Shown here: positions 26,613 to 35,276 of the stretch, in pieces | Position numbering within the stretch: the first letter of the stretch is position 1 | Layout: each line of letters opens with the position of its first letter | Notes under the pieces: generated by a model | Databases searched by the model: none | What the model was told of the DNA's origin: nothing | What the model saw: the letters and a program-made list of their open reading frames with translations, nothing else | Program-made: the position numbers and the translations under genes | NCBI GenBank assembly: GCA_030019255.1 | Contig: JASEFK010000003.1 | Location: 207,095 to 271,094 of the forward strand | DNA length: 64,000 bases | Direction of reading: 5' to 3' | From: Actinomycetota bacterium | GTDB taxonomy: Bacteria; Actinomycetota; Geothermincolia; Geothermincolales; RBG-13-55-18

Positions 26613-27410
26613 TCAGGCGATGTCGGTCTCCGCGCGGCAGGCTCCGGCCAGCATCTCCACCGCCTCGCGGATGAGGCGCGAGACGTGCATCTGGGATATC
26701 TTGAGCTCGTGGGCGATACGGGTCTGGGTCATCCCCCTCCGCAGGCGCATTTCCAGTACCTGGCGGTGGCGGTGGGGAAGCCTGGAAAGGCCCTCCTCGA
26801 GCGTCACCCATTTTTCCACCTCCTCGAAGGCGGGGTCGTGTTCCCCCACCAGGGAGCCGAGGGTATCGCCCTCCTCCTCGCCGCACACGTAATCCAGGGA
26901 ATAGACGTTTCCGGAACGTTCCGCCGCCAGTACCTCGATCACCTCTTCCTCGGAGACGCCCAACCTCTCGGCCAGCATGGCCACGTCGGGGCGCCTGCCC
27001 TCCTGCTCCAGGGACCTCCATTCCGCTTCCACCCGGTGCCGGAGGTCGCGCAGGGGGCGGGGCATCCGTATCAGATCCAGGTGGTCCCGGTAATGCTTCT
27101 TGAGCTCCCCTTCTATGGTGGGATAAGCGAAGGTGATAAAGGATATGCCCCGCGAGGGGTCGAAGCGCTGGATGGCCTTCCACATCCCCAGCGCCGCCAG
27201 CTGGAAGGCGTCCTCGTAGGGGAGGCGGTCGGAATGGTACTTGTGGGCGAAACGGTGCAGCAGGTCCCGGTACCCCTCCAGGAACTCCTCCTTGGCCCGG
27301 GGATCGTCCCCCCGCCGGATGCGCTCTAGGAGCTCGGCCTCCCTCCGGCGCCGCGCCTTCCTCTCCTCCGGCGAAGCCTTGCTCTTGACAGCCCCCGTCC
27401 CGTCCTTCAT
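26613..27410 (-). CDS. group 3 RNA polymerase sigma factor (SigF/SigB/WhiG type)
   Basis: A 265-residue sigma factor with region 2 (LLHRFAHKYHSDRLPYEDAFQLAALGMWKAIQRFDPSRG, then FITFAYPTIEGELKKHYRDH), region 3 and region 4 with its helix-turn-helix MTQTRIAHELKISQMHVSRLI. The order matches sporulation, stress or motility sigma factors. Start is the ATG after AGGAGGTCGC; an upstream frame adds 20 residues. No anti-sigma or anti-anti-sigma gene is adjacent. It follows a set of two-component genes on the same strand and may be co-regulated with them. Confidence 0.9.
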   Translation of the reverse strand: MKDGTGAVKSKASPEERKARRRREAELLERIRRGDDPRAKEEFLEGYRDLLHRFAHKYHSDRLPYEDAFQLAALGMWKAIQRFDPSRGISFITFAYPTIEGELKKHYRDHLDLIRMPRPLRDLRHRVEAEWRSLEQEGRRPDVAMLAERLGVSEEEVIEVLAAERSGNVYSLDYVCGEEEGDTLGSLVGEHDPAFEEVEKWVTLEEGLSRLPHRHRQVLEMRLRRGMTQTRIAHELKISQMHVSRLIREAVEMLAGACRAETDIA

Positions 27411-27519
27411 GCGACCTCCTCGCTCATCTACCCTAAACCGCCGCCGTGACCGCGGCACAATGCGGCACAATCATTCCTTTTTCCCCGGCAGCTGAAGCCG
27501 GCGCAACGATGCGTGGGCC

Positions 27520-27993
27520 TCAGCTCCCGCCTTCCGAGGCGAAATCCTCCAGCTTCAGCCCCAGCCTCCGGGCCAGGAAACGCCCCAGGTAGCGTCCCCC
27601 GCGCGCCACCTCCCGCACCGCCTCCACCACCTCTTCCGGGGTGCAGTCCTTGCTCACATAGCCTGAGGCTCCCAGGGAAAAGGCCCTCCTCACGTAGAGG
27701 GGGTCCTCGTGCATGGAGAGGACCAGCACCCTCATCTCCGGCTGCATTTCCCTTACCTCCTCCAGGACCTCCAGCCCGCTGCGGTCGGGAAGGCTTATGT
27801 CCAGGATGAGAAGATCCCACTTCTCTCCTCGCACCCGCCGGAGCAGCTCCTCGGCGTTCTCCGCCTCTCCACATAAATCCAGATCCTCCTCGCCTTCCAT
27901 GATCCTTCTCAACCCGGCGCGGATGACCCGGTGATCGTCGGCCACCAGTATCCTCGTCCTCCCACCGCATCCCCCTCCGGAAGCACCCTCCAT
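27520..27993 (-). CDS. receiver-only response regulator (NarL type without HTH)
   Basis: A 157-residue protein with a complete receiver domain: acidic pair VADDHRV, phospho-acceptor Asp in LLILDISLPDRSG, LSMHE and the lysine in GYVSKD. It aligns well with the receiver of the NarL-type regulator at 28374-29009, but stops after GRYLGRFLARRLGLKLEDF, where a NarL protein would continue into a LuxR helix-turn-helix. No HTH is encoded downstream in any frame that I see. It could be a phosphate sink or protein-binding regulator for the adjacent kinase. Confidence 0.82.
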   Translation of the reverse strand: MEGASGGGCGGRTRILVADDHRVIRAGLRRIMEGEEDLDLCGEAENAEELLRRVRGEKWDLLILDISLPDRSGLEVLEEVREMQPEMRVLVLSMHEDPLYVRRAFSLGASGYVSKDCTPEEVVEAVREVARGGRYLGRFLARRLGLKLEDFASEGGS

Positions 27994-28230
27994 TCTCAAT
28001 TCCTCACCATCTTTCCCAGTCCGCTGCGCCGCCACCCGGACGCCGAACCACCATGCTCCCCTCCCGTTCTATCTCCCAGCAACCTCCGCCCCGAAGGGGT
28101 CTTCCGGTCTCGACCCTCCATGGTCTTTTCCTGTCCTTCGGCCCCACCCGGAAAGCGGATCGCCGCCCTTCACGCTTTACCGTATGCGGGAGGAGGGCAG
28201 GTGCGGTAGAGGAATGTGTCCGGTTCGAGT

Positions 28231-28328
28231 GTAGGAATTTTCTTACCAGTGGAGGGCGGGCATCGATTCAATGACGTTATCGGTGGGCAGTCTGTTCTTC
28301 CCAGTAGAAATTTTCTTATCAGTGGAGG
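28231..28328. repeat. 25-bp direct repeat, two copies 73 bases apart
   Basis: The units 28231-28255 and 28304-28328 match at 23 of 25 positions; both contain AATTTTCTTA and end CAGTGGAGG. They are AT-rich against a GC-rich background and lie in the 380-base gap between two response-regulator genes. Two copies with one 48-base spacer do not make a CRISPR array. Confidence 0.75.
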
Positions 28329-28373
28329 ATAGACGTCGAGGCACGGGAGATGCGAAGGGAGAAGGCAGCTGCC

Positions 28374-29009
28374 TCAGGGAAGGAGGCCGTTGCGCAGGGC
28401 GTAGCGGGTGAGTTGAGCGTTGTTCTCCATCCCCATCTTCTCGAGCACGCGGGCACGGTAAGTGCTCGCTGTCTTCACGCTGATGTTCATCTCCTGGGCG
28501 ATGTCCTTGAGGCGCTTTCCGGAGGCCAGCCCGAGCAGGACCTGGAACTCCCGCTCCGAGAGCCGCTGGTGCGGATGTTCCTCCACGGGGGACACCAGGT
28601 TTTCGGCCAGCCTCTCCGCCAGCCTGGTGGTTATGAAACGGCCCCCGGAGGCCACCTTGTGCAGGGCGGCCACCAGCTCCTCGGCCACCCCGTCCTTGGG
28701 CAGGTAGCCGGCAGCTCCGGCCTTCAAGGCCATGACCGCGTACTGGTCTTCGGGATAAACGGAGAGCACCAGTACCGGGAGGCGGGGAAAGGCCGCCTTC
28801 AGGTCTCTCAGGACCTCCAACCCGTTGCGGTCCGGGAGGTTGATGTCCAGGATCACCACGTCCCACCTCTCCTCGGACACGCGGCGCATGAGTTCCGCCG
28901 CCGAGCCAACCTCCGCGCAAGTTTCCACCCCGGGGTCTTCTTCCAGAATATGGATGATGCCCTTGCGCACCACCGGGTGATCGTCCACCACCAGGACCCT
29001 CATCTTCAT
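28374..29009 (-). CDS. NarL/FixJ-family response regulator
   Basis: A 211-residue two-domain regulator. Receiver: VLVVDDHPVV, Asp in VVILDINLPDRNG, YLPKD. C-terminal LuxR-type HTH: QRLSEREFQVLLGLASGKRLKDIAQEMNISVKTASTYRARVLEKM. Start is MKMRVL after GGGAAGGC; a longer frame exists upstream. It lies 76 bases downstream of the HisKA_3-type kinase on the same strand, so that kinase is its likely partner. Confidence 0.92.
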   Translation of the reverse strand: MKMRVLVVDDHPVVRKGIIHILEEDPGVETCAEVGSAAELMRRVSEERWDVVILDINLPDRNGLEVLRDLKAAFPRLPVLVLSVYPEDQYAVMALKAGAAGYLPKDGVAEELVAALHKVASGGRFITTRLAERLAENLVSPVEEHPHQRLSEREFQVLLGLASGKRLKDIAQEMNISVKTASTYRARVLEKMGMENNAQLTRYALRNGLLP

Positions 29010-29085
29010 GCCTTCCCTTTTCTCCGCGGACCGCTCCCCATCACCCGGAAACCGCGTATTCAACCGACCCGCGGTCCCGTCCCGT

Positions 29086-30471
29086 TCATCCGCAGGGGAT
29101 CCTGACCTCCACGACCGTTCCTCCGCCCACCCGCCGGTCTATCTTGAGGGCGCCGCCCAGGGCGTAAGCCCTCTCCCTCATGCCCAGGATGCCCAGGGCA
29201 TGGGGCGATTCTACCTCCTCTTCCTCAAACCCTTTTCCGTCGTCCTCGACGCGCATCACCAGTTCCCCTCCCTCCCGGAGGAGGCCGATTTCCACCCTGC
29301 CGGCCCCGGCGTGCCGGACCACGTTGGTCATCGCTTCCTGGGCGATGCGGAAGAGGGCCACCGCGGTGTCCCGGTCCGGGGCCTCGGCTCCCGGTTCCAA
29401 CCGGAGCAGGCATTCCACCCCGTTCATCTCCTCGAACCTCTTCGCCAGCCACTCCAGGGCGGCCGGGAGCCCCAGGTCGTCCAGAACGCTGGGGCGCAGC
29501 TCGGTGGCGATCTGGCGCACCGCCCCTATGGTCTCGTCCACCATCTCCGTGAGCTCGGCCAGCTTTTCCACCGCCGCCCCATCCGGGGCCAGCTTCCTGG
29601 AAAGGAGAGAGATCTCTATTTTCATCCCGGTCAGAGCCTGGCCCAGGGTGTCGTGGACCTCCCGGGCTATGCGCCGTTTCTCCTCCTCCCTCACCGACTG
29701 GAGGTGGGCGGAGAGGGTGCGCAGTTTCGCGGCAGCCTCCCGCAGTTCCTCCTCCCTGCGCCTGCGCTCCCGGATCTCTTTCTCCAGCTTCTGCACCGCC
29801 GATTCCAGGTCCCGGGTCCGCTTCCGCACCACCTCCTCCAGCTGGTTACGGTACCGGTCCAGCTCCCTCTCCGACCACATGCGCATGACTGCCACCGCGT
29901 AAAGGTCGGCCAGGCGCGAGATCGCCTCCAGGTCGAAGGAGACGTAATCCCGGACGGAGTTGGCCAGGGCGATCTGGCCCACCAGCATGCCGCCCATGAG
30001 GGCGGGCACGGATAGGAAGCGCCGGATGGGTATGTGGCCCTCGGGCACCCCGGTGGAACGGGGGTCCCGGGAAGGGGAGTTGGTCAGGATCGGCCTGCGG
30101 TTCTTGAGCACCCATCCCCACAGGCCCTTGAACTCCCGGAAGATGTAGTCCTTTTCCCGCATGCGGCATTGCTCCCAGACATCCCGGGTCATGGTGGGGC
30201 ATACAAGGTGGCCGGTCTCCTGGTCGATGTATCCCACGTAACCGAAGGGACTTCCGGTGAGCCTCTTGGCGTATTCCAGGACCTTCCAGGAAATCTCATC
30301 CAGGTCACTGGATACCAGGAGGGTGCGGGCCAACTCGGCCAGGGCCCGGTTCTGCTCCCTCTCCCGGACCAGGGCCTCCTCCAGCCGGGCGACATGGCTT
30401 TCCAGGCCGGCCGTGTCCTCGCCATCCCCGGCCCGGTAGCCCGGCGGATCGTTCTTCCGCTCACTCACCAA
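29086..30471 (-). CDS. GAF-domain sensor histidine kinase, NarX-like output
   Basis: A 461-residue kinase without membrane segments. A GAF-type sensor (about 40-215) is followed by a charged coiled coil (about 215-260), then a HisKA_3 dimerisation domain with EEKRRIAREVHDTLGQAL (His273) and a HATPase domain (FRIAQEAMTNVVRHAGA, VEDDGKGFE, LGILGMRERA). This output type pairs with NarL regulators, and one follows directly. Start TTG-GTG after GGGGAGG. The signal sensed by GAF is unknown. Confidence 0.9.
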   Translation of the reverse strand: MVSERKNDPPGYRAGDGEDTAGLESHVARLEEALVREREQNRALAELARTLLVSSDLDEISWKVLEYAKRLTGSPFGYVGYIDQETGHLVCPTMTRDVWEQCRMREKDYIFREFKGLWGWVLKNRRPILTNSPSRDPRSTGVPEGHIPIRRFLSVPALMGGMLVGQIALANSVRDYVSFDLEAISRLADLYAVAVMRMWSERELDRYRNQLEEVVRKRTRDLESAVQKLEKEIRERRRREEELREAAAKLRTLSAHLQSVREEEKRRIAREVHDTLGQALTGMKIEISLLSRKLAPDGAAVEKLAELTEMVDETIGAVRQIATELRPSVLDDLGLPAALEWLAKRFEEMNGVECLLRLEPGAEAPDRDTAVALFRIAQEAMTNVVRHAGAGRVEIGLLREGGELVMRVEDDGKGFEEEEVESPHALGILGMRERAYALGGALKIDRRVGGGTVVEVRIPCG

Positions 30472-31125
30472 GATCCGGAACCTCCCCGGTAGCTTGAAAC
30501 CGCTATCCCGAAAAGAACCTCAGGCTCACGCCCTTGAAGGGGGCTTCCGGCTCCGCTTCCGGCCTCCACGCCCATCGCCGCTTCTCTTGCCTTCCCCTGC
30601 ATGTCACCCGTCGCCCTCTCCGGGCCGGCCCCCCGAAAGGGCGCGGCTCTCGCGGACGTCAAGCGCACGGGCCCCGACCGTTTCCGCGGGGCCGGGCCAT
30701 ATTTGAATCATAGCATCATGGCCTCCATGACCGGATACCCGCTTGTATCATTCGGACGCTCCGAGTTTCCGGGGCACGGTGGCCTGGAAATTCCCGGCAA
30801 AGCCCTTCTACCCCTCCCGCAAGCAACCTCGAAAGACTTCCAGGGCGGCAAGACGGGCGCTTTTGCTCCGCCGGGGCAGGCTTTCGACGTATCCGCAGCC
30901 CAACGGCGGCAACGTCATCGCCGCGCACCACGGGCACTTTTCACCGCCGGGGATGGGCCGATGCTCCCGCTTTCCCCTAACCAGCGGCCTGCGCCTTCCG
31001 TGCCCCGGGGCCATAACGCCTGTGCTCTGGACTCCCCGTCATTTCGCCCGGGGCCGATTTCCCGGGCTGGCCGCATGTCCGGGAACCTCCCGGGCCGGTA
31101 TGGTGACCGGTAGGATTTTCTCCGG
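30472..31125. other. long intergenic region between two divergent kinases, no gene seen
   Basis: About 650 bases. Frames in it are Arg/Pro-rich and lack start signals or recognisable domains. The right end holds the promoter of the kinase at 31232. Nothing else could be supported. Confidence 0.5.
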
Positions 31126-31166
31126 ATACCTTATTTGAACAAACCCACACGACCGATATAAGGTAT
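31126..31166 (+). promoter_or_regulatory. promoter with 9-bp inverted repeat for the PAS-PAS-GAF kinase
   Basis: ATACCTTAT (31126-31134) and ATAAGGTAT (31158-31166) are perfect inverse complements flanking TTGAAC (31135-31140) and overlapping TATAAG (31157-31162), spaced 16 bases. The arms bracket the -35 and cover the -10, as a repressor or activator site would. The kinase start is about 65 bases downstream. Confidence 0.55.
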
Positions 31167-31231
31167 GGTTGGAAGCCGGGAATTGATCTCCGCCGGCCGC
31201 CGGAGGCGGAAAGAGGAGGTACGGGGCGAGT

Positions 31232-33268
31232 ATGGCGGACGAGGAAAACGCCGGGAAAAAGGGTCACCCAGGGGACTCACGGGAGGAGCTCCTGAAGAGG
31301 CTGCGGGAGTCGGAGGAGCGCTACCGCCTGGTCTTCGAGCACACCCCCATCGGCGTCTTCTATTATGACTGCGACATGGTGATAACCGACTGTAACCGGC
31401 GCTTCGTGGAAATGATGGGAAGCTCCCGGGAGAGGATCATCGGCCTGGACATGCATCAGCTCAGGGACCAGGGCCCGGTGCCGGCCATCGCCGAGGCCCT
31501 GGAGGGACGGGAGGGGACCTTCATCGGTCGCTACGAGTCCACCACCGGAACGGGAAGGATATGGGCCTCGCTGCGCACCGCCCCCCTCCGGGACCGGGAG
31601 GGGCGCATCATCGGCGGGGTGGGCATCGTGGAGGACATCACCGAGCGGGTGAACATGCAGCGCCAGCTGGAGGAGAGGGAACGCTTCCTGCGCCGCCTCA
31701 CCGACAACATGCTGGACCTCATCAGCCAGGTGGACGTGGAGGGTCGCTTCGTCTACCTGAGCCCCTCCAACCAGAAGGTGCTGGGTTACAAGCCGGAAGA
31801 GCTTATCGGCACCCACGTTTTCGAGCTGGTGCACCCCGAGGATCTCCCGCGGGTCACCGCCGCCTACCGGGATTCCGAGAAAAAGCTGGCCCCCGGGAGG
31901 GTGGAGTTCAGGGCCCGACGCGCCGACGGCGGCTACCTGTGGGTGGAATCGGTGGGCAACCCCCTCTTCGACGAGGAGGGGAACCTGCTGGGGGCCATCT
32001 TCGTCACCCGGGACATCTCGGAGCGCAAGAAGATGCAGGAACGCCTGGAGCGCCTGAACCGCTGCTTCCTGGAACTGGGCCCCGAATCGCTTTTAAACAT
32101 AGTAACTCTGGTGGACGCGGCTAGGGAGATCCTGGAACCCGCCCTGGTGGTCTACGGACGTGTGGATCGCGGCCGCTACCAGGTCTATGTTTCCGCCGAC
32201 CCCACCTGGAAGGGGTCGGCAAGCAAGGATGACGGCGGGCAGGGAGGTCCGAGCGATGTACCGAGGGCGGGCGGCGGATCCTTCCGCGAGGTGGAGGCCC
32301 CCGAGGAAATGGTCTGCTACCGGGTGGTGCGGGAACAGCGGGAGACCCCGGTGTGCTACGAGGACCTGGAACCAGCCGATTATTTCAGGTTGGGGCTGCC
32401 CGAGGGGGCCAAGGGACTCCGCTCCTTCCTGGGCTACCCGGTGCGGGTGGAGGGACGGGTGGTGGGATGCCTGGGCGCCTTCCGGGACCGGCCCGGACCC
32501 TTCGAACCCGAGGAGGCCTACCTCCTGGGCATGGTAGCCAGGGCGGTGGCCGGGGAGGAGGCGCGCCTCGCCCACCGGGAGGAGCTGCGCGACTTCATGG
32601 ATATCGCCTCCCATGAGCTGCGCCACCCCATGACCATCATCAAGGGATATACCTCTACCCTCAGGAAGTACCTGGAGCGCATGGACCACAAGGCGGTGCG
32701 GTCCATGCTCGGGGACATCGAGAGCGGGGTGGACAAGATGGAGAGGATGATCTACCAGCTCCTGGATGCCGCCCGCCTGGAACGGGGGAGGATCTCCCTG
32801 GAGATGGAAGAGGTGGACCCCGCCCGCCTGGCCGCGGACCTCCTGGAGGAGGCGCGCGCCAGGTGGCCGGAGAACCCTTTCACGCTGTGTGCCCCGGCCG
32901 GCCTTCCCTCCGTCCGCGCCGACTTAGAGAAACTGGGCCAGGTGCTGGTCATACTCCTGGAAAACGCGGTCAAGTACTCGCCGCCGGGTTCCCCGGTGGA
33001 GGTGGAGATTGGCCCGGGCGAGGAAGGAGAAGTGGTCTTCTCCGTCCTGGATCGAGGCCCGGGAATCGCTGAAGGGGAGTGGGAGAAGGTCTTCGAGCGC
33101 TTCTACCAGGCGGACGGGCCCCGGAAGCGGCCCACCCACGGGCTGGGGCTGGGGCTGTACATAGCCCGCCGCATGGTGGAGGCCCATGGCGGGAGGATAT
33201 GGTACGAGCCGAGGGAGGGCGGAGGTTCTTGCTTCCGCTTCACGGTCAGAACCGCTCGGGCGGGCTGA
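31232..33268 (+). CDS. PAS-PAS-GAF-type sensor histidine kinase
   Basis: A 678-residue soluble kinase: PAS (about 25-145), PAS (about 150-270), a GAF-like segment (about 275-445, beginning LERLNRCFLELG), HisKA with MDIASHELRHPMTIIKGY (His461) and a HATPase with LLENAVKYSPPG, VLDRGPGI and LGLGLYIARRMVE. ATG start after AGGAGG. It shares the unusual PAS/GAF-like/HisKA order and the LNRxxLxLG linker with the 956-residue kinase at 45629-48499, so the two are paralogues. No partner regulator is adjacent. Confidence 0.9.
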   Translation: MADEENAGKKGHPGDSREELLKRLRESEERYRLVFEHTPIGVFYYDCDMVITDCNRRFVEMMGSSRERIIGLDMHQLRDQGPVPAIAEALEGREGTFIGRYESTTGTGRIWASLRTAPLRDREGRIIGGVGIVEDITERVNMQRQLEERERFLRRLTDNMLDLISQVDVEGRFVYLSPSNQKVLGYKPEELIGTHVFELVHPEDLPRVTAAYRDSEKKLAPGRVEFRARRADGGYLWVESVGNPLFDEEGNLLGAIFVTRDISERKKMQERLERLNRCFLELGPESLLNIVTLVDAAREILEPALVVYGRVDRGRYQVYVSADPTWKGSASKDDGGQGGPSDVPRAGGGSFREVEAPEEMVCYRVVREQRETPVCYEDLEPADYFRLGLPEGAKGLRSFLGYPVRVEGRVVGCLGAFRDRPGPFEPEEAYLLGMVARAVAGEEARLAHREELRDFMDIASHELRHPMTIIKGYTSTLRKYLERMDHKAVRSMLGDIESGVDKMERMIYQLLDAARLERGRISLEMEEVDPARLAADLLEEARARWPENPFTLCAPAGLPSVRADLEKLGQVLVILLENAVKYSPPGSPVEVEIGPGEEGEVVFSVLDRGPGIAEGEWEKVFERFYQADGPRKRPTHGLGLGLYIARRMVEAHGGRIWYEPREGGGSCFRFTVRTARAG

Positions 33269-33411
33269 AACACCGGCGGCACCTTTTTAATAATCCCTGC
33301 AGCGGCTAATAGCTCCTTCCACCCAGGGAAGTTTTCCCTTCCGCTCCAGGTACCGTCTTGCCTCTCACACGACGAGGAGCTACCTTCTCGAGCGTTCGGC
33401 GAAGGGAATCC

Positions 33412-33606
33412 TCAAGCGAAATATCGCCCCGGGAGATAGGGGACCTGCTTCACCAGGTGCAGGATGAACCTCTTCCGGGACTCGTCCAGTCGGGCGAACT
33501 GCAGGACCAGGGCGGCCGCGATGCCCAGGGGCAGCAGCCTCTTGAGCAGGCCGCGAAATCCCTTCCTGGAATTTTCTTCCTCCACGATGACGGGAATCCG
33601 AGCCAT
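33412..33606 (-). CDS. small single-pass membrane protein ending in RYFA, paired with the second CrtI-like gene
   Basis: A 64-residue product: polar N-terminus (about 1-20), one hydrophobic helix around LLPLGIAAALVLQFA (about 24-38), then a basic tail KRFILHLVKQVPYLPGRYFA. ATG start with GGAGGTGAGAGACG. It lies 125 bases downstream of the CrtI-like gene at 33732-35228 on the same strand. Its last residues match the end of the 49-residue protein beside the other CrtI-like gene (KLLITQLPKMPFRYFV). Family not recognised; repeated linkage suggests it works with the flavoprotein at the membrane. Confidence 0.7.
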   Translation of the reverse strand: MARIPVIVEEENSRKGFRGLLKRLLPLGIAAALVLQFARLDESRKRFILHLVKQVPYLPGRYFA

Positions 33607-33731
33607 CGTCTCTCACCTCCCCGAAAAATCCTCGGCCATACGACCGTTTCCGGCACCGGACATGGTGAACCCGTCACCATTTTCGCATTCCCGCGCGTTC
33701 CCCTTCATCCCCTCCCTGCTATGCACCAGGC

Positions 33732-35228
33732 TCACTCGTACCTGTCCACCAGGTCGGCGGCGATGATGCCCGAGCCGATGGTGGTGGGGACACCGCCCCC
33801 GGGATGGGTGGAGGCCCCGGCCAAGTAGAGGCCTTTCACCGCCCTCGACCTGGAGCGGGGGCGGAAGACGATCTGCGCCGAGAGATCCTGCTGCAACCCG
33901 TAGATGGCCCCGCCGGGATTGCGCAGGCGCCGCTCGTAGTCCAGGGGGGTGAGTATCTCCGCCACCTTGACGTGTTCCTCCAGGCCGGGAACCGCTTTCC
34001 GGGAGAGCCAGGCCACGGCCTCCTCGAGGAAGCCCCTCTTCTCGCGATCCCAGTCCGTCCTCTCCAGGCGATAGGGTCCCATGAGGATGACGTTGAGGAC
34101 GTGGTGGCCCTCCGGGGCCAGCGAGGGGTCGGACATGGTGGGCCAGCACACCAGTCCGAACTGTTCCCGCGGAAGCAGGCCCCGGAGGCAGCTGTTCCAC
34201 CAGTAATCGTTCATCTCCTCCAAGGGAGCGGTGATGATGGTGTGATGGGCGTTGAGGGGCGGCTCGTAATCCACCCCCAGGCAGAGCATGATCGCGGAGA
34301 TGGAGGGCTGGTAGCTGCGGATGCCGTAACGCACCAGCGGGGGGAGGTGTTCCTCGCCCACCAGGTCCAGGTAGAGGGTCCGGGCGTTGATGTCGGAGAC
34401 CACCGCGTGGCAGGTGATCTCCGTCCCGTCCTCGAGGACCACCCCGCGCACCCGTCCCCCGCTTACCAGCACTCTTTTTGCCGCGGCGCCCAACCGTAGT
34501 TCCATGCCCCTTTCCTTCCCGCAACGCGCCAAGGCCCCGGGGATGGAGACCATGCCTCCCCTCGGATACCAGACCCCCTCGTGCTCGCTGTATCCCAGGA
34601 TGGCGAAGACGCCGGGAGCCAGCTCCGGGGGGAGTCCCACGTACCAGGCCTGGAAGGACATGGTCTCCAGGACCCGCGAGTCCTTGAAGTAGCGGGAGAG
34701 CACGCCCTGGTAGGAACCGGTGAAGAGTTCCCGGTACTTGAGCAACCCGGGGGTACGCGCGAAGACGCGCAGCAGGTCCCCGAAGCCGTTCATGGGGCTG
34801 GTGAAGAAGCCCTTGCGGGTCTCGGCCAAGAAGCCTCCCATGCGCCCGGCGAATTTTTGGTAATTCTTACCATCAGCCTCCGAGAGGCGGGAGAGGGCCT
34901 CCTCGGTGCCCTCTAGGGAGCGGGGGATGGTCACCTTCGTGCCGTCGCGCAGCACGCACGCGTACACCGGGTCGCAGGGGATGAGGTCCACCTCCTGCTG
35001 GAAGGTGGTCCCCAGGCGGCGGAAGGCCTCCTCGATGGGGCTGATGACCTCCACGATGGAGGCCCCCAGGTCGAACCGGAAGCCCTCCCGCTCGAAGGTG
35101 GAACAGCATCCACCCACCAGGTCACTCTGTTCCAGGACCAGCACCTTGCGCCCCTGCCCGGCCAGCACGGCCCCGGCGGATACCCCGCCGCATCCCGCGC
35201 CTATGACCACCACGTCGTAATCGGCCAT
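33732..35228 (-). CDS. phytoene-desaturase-like (CrtI family) FAD-dependent oxidoreductase
   Basis: A 498-residue paralogue of the protein at 2406-3926. VVVIGAGCGGVSAGAVLAGQG and LVLEQSDLVGGCCSTFE form the FAD site; the C-terminus has LYLAGASTHPGGGVPTTIGSG. The stretch LGVDYEPPL plus AHHT and MNDYW is shared with the first paralogue. Start is the ATG after AAGGAGGTTGGAGAG; an upstream frame adds 14 residues. A GTTGTC-AA-GACAAC palindrome lies about 35 bases upstream. The substrate is unknown; no carotenoid biosynthesis gene is present. Confidence 0.86.
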   Translation of the reverse strand: MADYDVVVIGAGCGGVSAGAVLAGQGRKVLVLEQSDLVGGCCSTFEREGFRFDLGASIVEVISPIEEAFRRLGTTFQQEVDLIPCDPVYACVLRDGTKVTIPRSLEGTEEALSRLSEADGKNYQKFAGRMGGFLAETRKGFFTSPMNGFGDLLRVFARTPGLLKYRELFTGSYQGVLSRYFKDSRVLETMSFQAWYVGLPPELAPGVFAILGYSEHEGVWYPRGGMVSIPGALARCGKERGMELRLGAAAKRVLVSGGRVRGVVLEDGTEITCHAVVSDINARTLYLDLVGEEHLPPLVRYGIRSYQPSISAIMLCLGVDYEPPLNAHHTIITAPLEEMNDYWWNSCLRGLLPREQFGLVCWPTMSDPSLAPEGHHVLNVILMGPYRLERTDWDREKRGFLEEAVAWLSRKAVPGLEEHVKVAEILTPLDYERRLRNPGGAIYGLQQDLSAQIVFRPRSRSRAVKGLYLAGASTHPGGGVPTTIGSGIIAADLVDRYE

Positions 35229-35262
35229 CTCTCCAACCTCCTTGGAGTCACCCATGAAAATC

Positions 35263-35276
35263 GTTGTCAAGACAAC
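35263..35276. promoter_or_regulatory. 14-bp palindrome upstream of the second CrtI-like gene
   Basis: GTTGTCAAGACAAC is a perfect inverted repeat 34 bases before the ATG. On the minus strand it includes TTGACA, so it would overlap a -35 box. Operator for an unidentified regulator. Confidence 0.45.

Noticed and set aside
28215-28240. tRNA-like GGTTCGAGT
   Set aside because: No acceptor stem, anticodon arm or T-stem pairing can be built around it; no tRNA or rRNA gene was recognised in the window.
28231-28328. Possible CRISPR array
   Set aside because: Only two repeats with a single 48-base spacer and no cas genes nearby.
30472-31125. Candidate genes in the long gap between two kinases
   Set aside because: Frames are Arg/Pro-rich, lack ribosome binding sites and resemble the composition-driven shadows seen elsewhere.
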